Assembly (NCBI RefSeq): GCF_002876705.1
Contig: NZ_MDAG01000079.1
Coordinates: 30,539 to 94,538 of the forward strand
Origin: Enterovibrio norvegicus_B
Lineage (GTDB): Bacteria; Pseudomonadota; Gammaproteobacteria; Enterobacterales; Vibrionaceae
Direction of reading: 5' to 3'
Length of the DNA: 64,000 bases
Part shown: positions 61,960 to 64,000 of the stretch, in pieces
Layout: every line of letters starts with the position of its first letter
How positions within the stretch are numbered: the stretch's first letter is position 1
Position numbers and translations under genes: made by a program
Notes under the pieces: generated by a model
Databases searched by the model: none
What the model saw: the letters and a program-made list of their open reading frames with translations, nothing else
What the model was told of the DNA's origin: nothing

Positions 61960-62924
61960 CGCAGTATGTATTGAGTCGAGTGTTTCAGAGCTTGTTGGTT
62001 CTGTTCTTTGTTTCTTTCGTTTCTTACGCCTTGATTGGTCTTATGCCCGGAGACCCTATCGATCTGATGCTGACATCCGATCCCAACATGACAGCCGAAG
62101 ACGTGGCGCGTTTGAAAGCGCTGCAAGGGTTGGATAAACCCTTGGTTGAGCGTTACTGGCATTGGTTATTGGGTGCGCTTCAAGGTGACTTCGGCTATTC
62201 CCGTTTGTATTTACAACCTGCTGAAGATGTATTGATTCCCGCGGTGTGGAACACGGTGAAACTGGTGGGGATTGCTACTGCGTTGTCACTGCTTATCGCG
62301 ATTCCCGTCGGTGTGTTTGCGGCGCTTAAACACCGCACTTGGGTGGATTACATCATCAGTTTCACCGCGTTTGTGGGCTTTTCTACGCCCGCGTTCTGGT
62401 TAGCCTTGATGTTGATTTTGGTGTTCTCCGTGACCTTGGGTTGGTTACCCGCGGGTGGCACAGGGGAAGCGGAGGGCGGTGGTTTTTGGGTTCAAGCACA
62501 GCATTTGGTGCTACCTGTGATATCTCTGACCGTGTTGAACGTTGCCAGCCATTCTCGCTATGTACGTGGCACCATGCTGGAAGTGTTGCGTCAGGATTAC
62601 ATTCGCACAGCCATCGCGAAAGGGGCATCGAAAACCCGCGTTATTTTCGCCCATGCACTGCGTAATGCCATGATTCCTTTGGTCACGATTATTGCGTTGG
62701 ATATTGGCTTTATGTTGTCTGGCGCTTTGATCACAGAGACCATCTTTGCATGGCCGGGGATGGGCAAGCTGATATTCGATGCCATCATGGGCAATGATTA
62801 CAACTTGGCCTTGCTGGGCTTGATGGTTATCACGTTCACTGCATTACTCGGAAACTTGTTGGCAGACATTGCATACGCCAAGCTCGATCCGCGCATTAGC
62901 CTGACCAAAGGAGCATCCGCATGA
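61956..62924 (+). CDS. Oligopeptide-type ABC transporter permease (DppB/OppB-like)
   Basis: 322 residues and six membrane helices. The N-terminus (YVLSRVFQSLLVLFFVSFVSYALIGLMPGDP) and the EAA-type loop (LRQDYIRTAIAKGASKTRVIFAHALRNAM near 210-240) identify the B-type subunit. It pairs with the following gene to form the channel. Its start and stop both overlap neighbours, so translation is coupled through the operon. Confidence 0.93.
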   Translation: MTQYVLSRVFQSLLVLFFVSFVSYALIGLMPGDPIDLMLTSDPNMTAEDVARLKALQGLDKPLVERYWHWLLGALQGDFGYSRLYLQPAEDVLIPAVWNTVKLVGIATALSLLIAIPVGVFAALKHRTWVDYIISFTAFVGFSTPAFWLALMLILVFSVTLGWLPAGGTGEAEGGGFWVQAQHLVLPVISLTVLNVASHSRYVRGTMLEVLRQDYIRTAIAKGASKTRVIFAHALRNAMIPLVTIIALDIGFMLSGALITETIFAWPGMGKLIFDAIMGNDYNLALLGLMVITFTALLGNLLADIAYAKLDPRISLTKGASA

Positions 62925-63865
62925 CACAACCTATGATGGATGCTGCGCCTAATGCGGCAACCAAACGAAGAGCTTCATCTCCGTGGATGCTGGTATGGCA
63001 ACGCTTTTGCCAACACAAAGCCGGCTTGGTATCTGCGGTGTTTGTATTTCTTCTTACGCTATTGTGCTTCAGTGCGCCTTTGTTGGCGGATTGGTTTGGG
63101 CATGATCCGTTCGAAGTGGATTTTATGGCCCGTTTTGAGCCTGTCAGCGATACACATTGGTTGGGGGCGGATGAACTTGGCCGTGATGTGTTCCTGCGAT
63201 TGCTTTACGGCGGTCAAGTGTCGCTAGCTGTCGGTGCGGTTGCTGCGTTTGCCACCGCGATTCTTGGCACGCTAGTGGGCGTGTTTGCGGGATACTTTGG
63301 CGGTAAGCTAGACGCGGTGCTCATGCGTATTGCTGATTTCACGTTGTCGCTGCCGACCCTGCCTTTGATGATCGTGCTGGCAGCGGTTGATCTCAGTAAG
63401 CTGGGATTACCTGAAAGTTGGGCACAGGGTGAAAATGCGAGTTTCATTCGTATCATCGTGATTGTTGCGTTGTTTGGCTGGCCAACCACGGCGCGCTTGG
63501 TGCGCTCAGGCACGTTGTCTGTGCGGGAACGCGATTACGTGAAAGCTGCGATTGGTTACGGCGCGTCGCCGTGGCGCATTATTCGCCGACATGTCTTACC
63601 CAATGTGTTGTCACCCGTGATCATCGCGACCACCATGGCGTTGGGTGGGGTGATATTGCTGGAAAGTGCGCTGTCTTTCCTTGGTCTTGGTATCCAACCG
63701 CCAATGCCGTCGTGGGGTAACATGCTGCAAAATGCCCAAGAGGTGATTTGGCAATCTCCGGGGCTCGCGATTTACCCTGGTGTGGCGATTCTGTTAACCG
63801 TGATGGCATTTAACTTCCTCGGTGATGCATTACAAGATGCGCTTGATCCGAAAGCAGGCCAATAG
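62921..63865 (+). CDS. Oligopeptide-type ABC transporter permease (DppC/OppC-like)
   Basis: 314 residues and six membrane helices. It has the C-type hallmarks: a cytosolic N-terminus, first helix near 34-58, WLGADELGRDVFLRLLYGGQVSL near 89-110, and the EAA loop VRERDYVKAAIGYGASPWRIIRRHVLPNVLSP near 205-236. Last gene of the transporter unit. The operon order SBP, SBP, D, F, B, C differs from the common A-B-C-D-F order of opp. Confidence 0.93.
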   Translation: MTQPMMDAAPNAATKRRASSPWMLVWQRFCQHKAGLVSAVFVFLLTLLCFSAPLLADWFGHDPFEVDFMARFEPVSDTHWLGADELGRDVFLRLLYGGQVSLAVGAVAAFATAILGTLVGVFAGYFGGKLDAVLMRIADFTLSLPTLPLMIVLAAVDLSKLGLPESWAQGENASFIRIIVIVALFGWPTTARLVRSGTLSVRERDYVKAAIGYGASPWRIIRRHVLPNVLSPVIIATTMALGGVILLESALSFLGLGIQPPMPSWGNMLQNAQEVIWQSPGLAIYPGVAILLTVMAFNFLGDALQDALDPKAGQ

Positions 63866-63891
63866 GCAATCACGAGATGTACGCTAACCCC

Positions 63892-63926
63892 TAAGAGAAG
63901 CTGGCACATCCAGCTTCTCTTTTTTC
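63892..63926 (+). terminator. Terminator of the ABC transporter operon
   Basis: Arms AGAGAAGCTGG / CCAGCTTCTCT around CACAT, then six Ts. Confidence 0.93.
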
Positions 63927-64000
63927 TATCTCTTTTCCCTCTCTTCTCTTTGTTTGTGTCTTTTTTGCTCTTACGCTTTTCTCGCACCTCGCACCTCGCA
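63927..64000. other. Pyrimidine-rich tract at the window end
   Basis: Some 70 bases of almost pure C/T on the plus strand after the terminator, ending with a short tandem CGCACCT CGCACCT. No gene is seen; the window ends inside it. Confidence 0.4.

Noticed and set aside
1..64000. CRISPR arrays, tRNA/rRNA genes, IS elements, integrases and prophage genes
   Set aside because: Looked for on both strands by eye; nothing supporting any of them was found.

Overview
The window is a continuous stretch of chromosome from a Gammaproteobacterium of the Vibrionales. The evidence is the MukFEB condensin in place of Smc, the Lol and Lpx/Msb envelope genes, SulA with a LexA operator, a CRP-type site in front of cdd and PurR-type sites in front of purT, together with gene order I recall from Vibrio chromosome 1 (mfd, PilZ gene, lolCDE, DUF2062 gene, comEC, msbA, lpxK, Trm112-like gene, kdsB). 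Enterovibrio, Grimontia or Photobacterium-like relatives are plausible, but the genus cannot be fixed by reading alone. I saw no tRNA, rRNA, IS element, integrase, prophage gene or CRISPR array.

Layout. 1-13000: mfd (reverse, cut by the left edge) and an atypical PilZ gene; the lolCDE lipoprotein-release operon; a DUF2062 gene divergent from comEC; then msbA-lpxK-Trm112-kdsB for lipid A and Kdo. 13000-21400: elyC divergent from cmoM-mukF-mukE-mukB. 21400-33750: accessory genes (a chemoreceptor, GNAT and racemase genes, a REC-EAL protein, an EamA transporter, a MarR regulator) and a four-gene iron-regulated cluster (imelysin, di-heme oxidoreductase, imelysin lipoprotein, Tat-exported DUF1513 protein) behind two Fur-like boxes. 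33800-40050: ldtD and mepK, then a reverse-strand pair (an OlsF-like bifunctional acyltransferase and a metallophosphoesterase), then gloC. In E. coli mukB, ldtD, mepK and gloC are contiguous, so this organism carries two extra blocks inside an old neighbourhood.

40050-50500: mostly single-gene units: a DUF2982 membrane protein, two small proteins of unknown function, an ArcD-like antiporter, sulA, tpm, purT, an EamA transporter, the yohJ-yohK-cdd group and a tail-anchored ToxR-like regulator. 50600-55000: sbcB, a two-gene unit of unknown function (a lipoprotein plus a small helical protein with a cationic amphipathic tail) and a membrane diguanylate cyclase. 55300-64000: a TauD-family dioxygenase and a complete oligopeptide-type ABC importer with two paralogous binding proteins (SBP, SBP, ATPase, ATPase, permease, permease), closed by a terminator.

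Themes. Envelope building and remodelling dominate (Lol, MsbA, LpxK, KdsB, ElyC, LdtD, MepK, OlsF-like, YohJK). Cyclic-di-GMP proteins appear three times (PilZ, REC-EAL, GGDEF). The least explained parts are the lipoprotein/helical-protein pair at 52263-53587, the ToxR-like regulator at 49982, the iron cluster at 28775-33726 and the dual-receptor importer. Most of the window is ordinary core genome, and no clearly new multi-gene system can be demonstrated from sequence alone.
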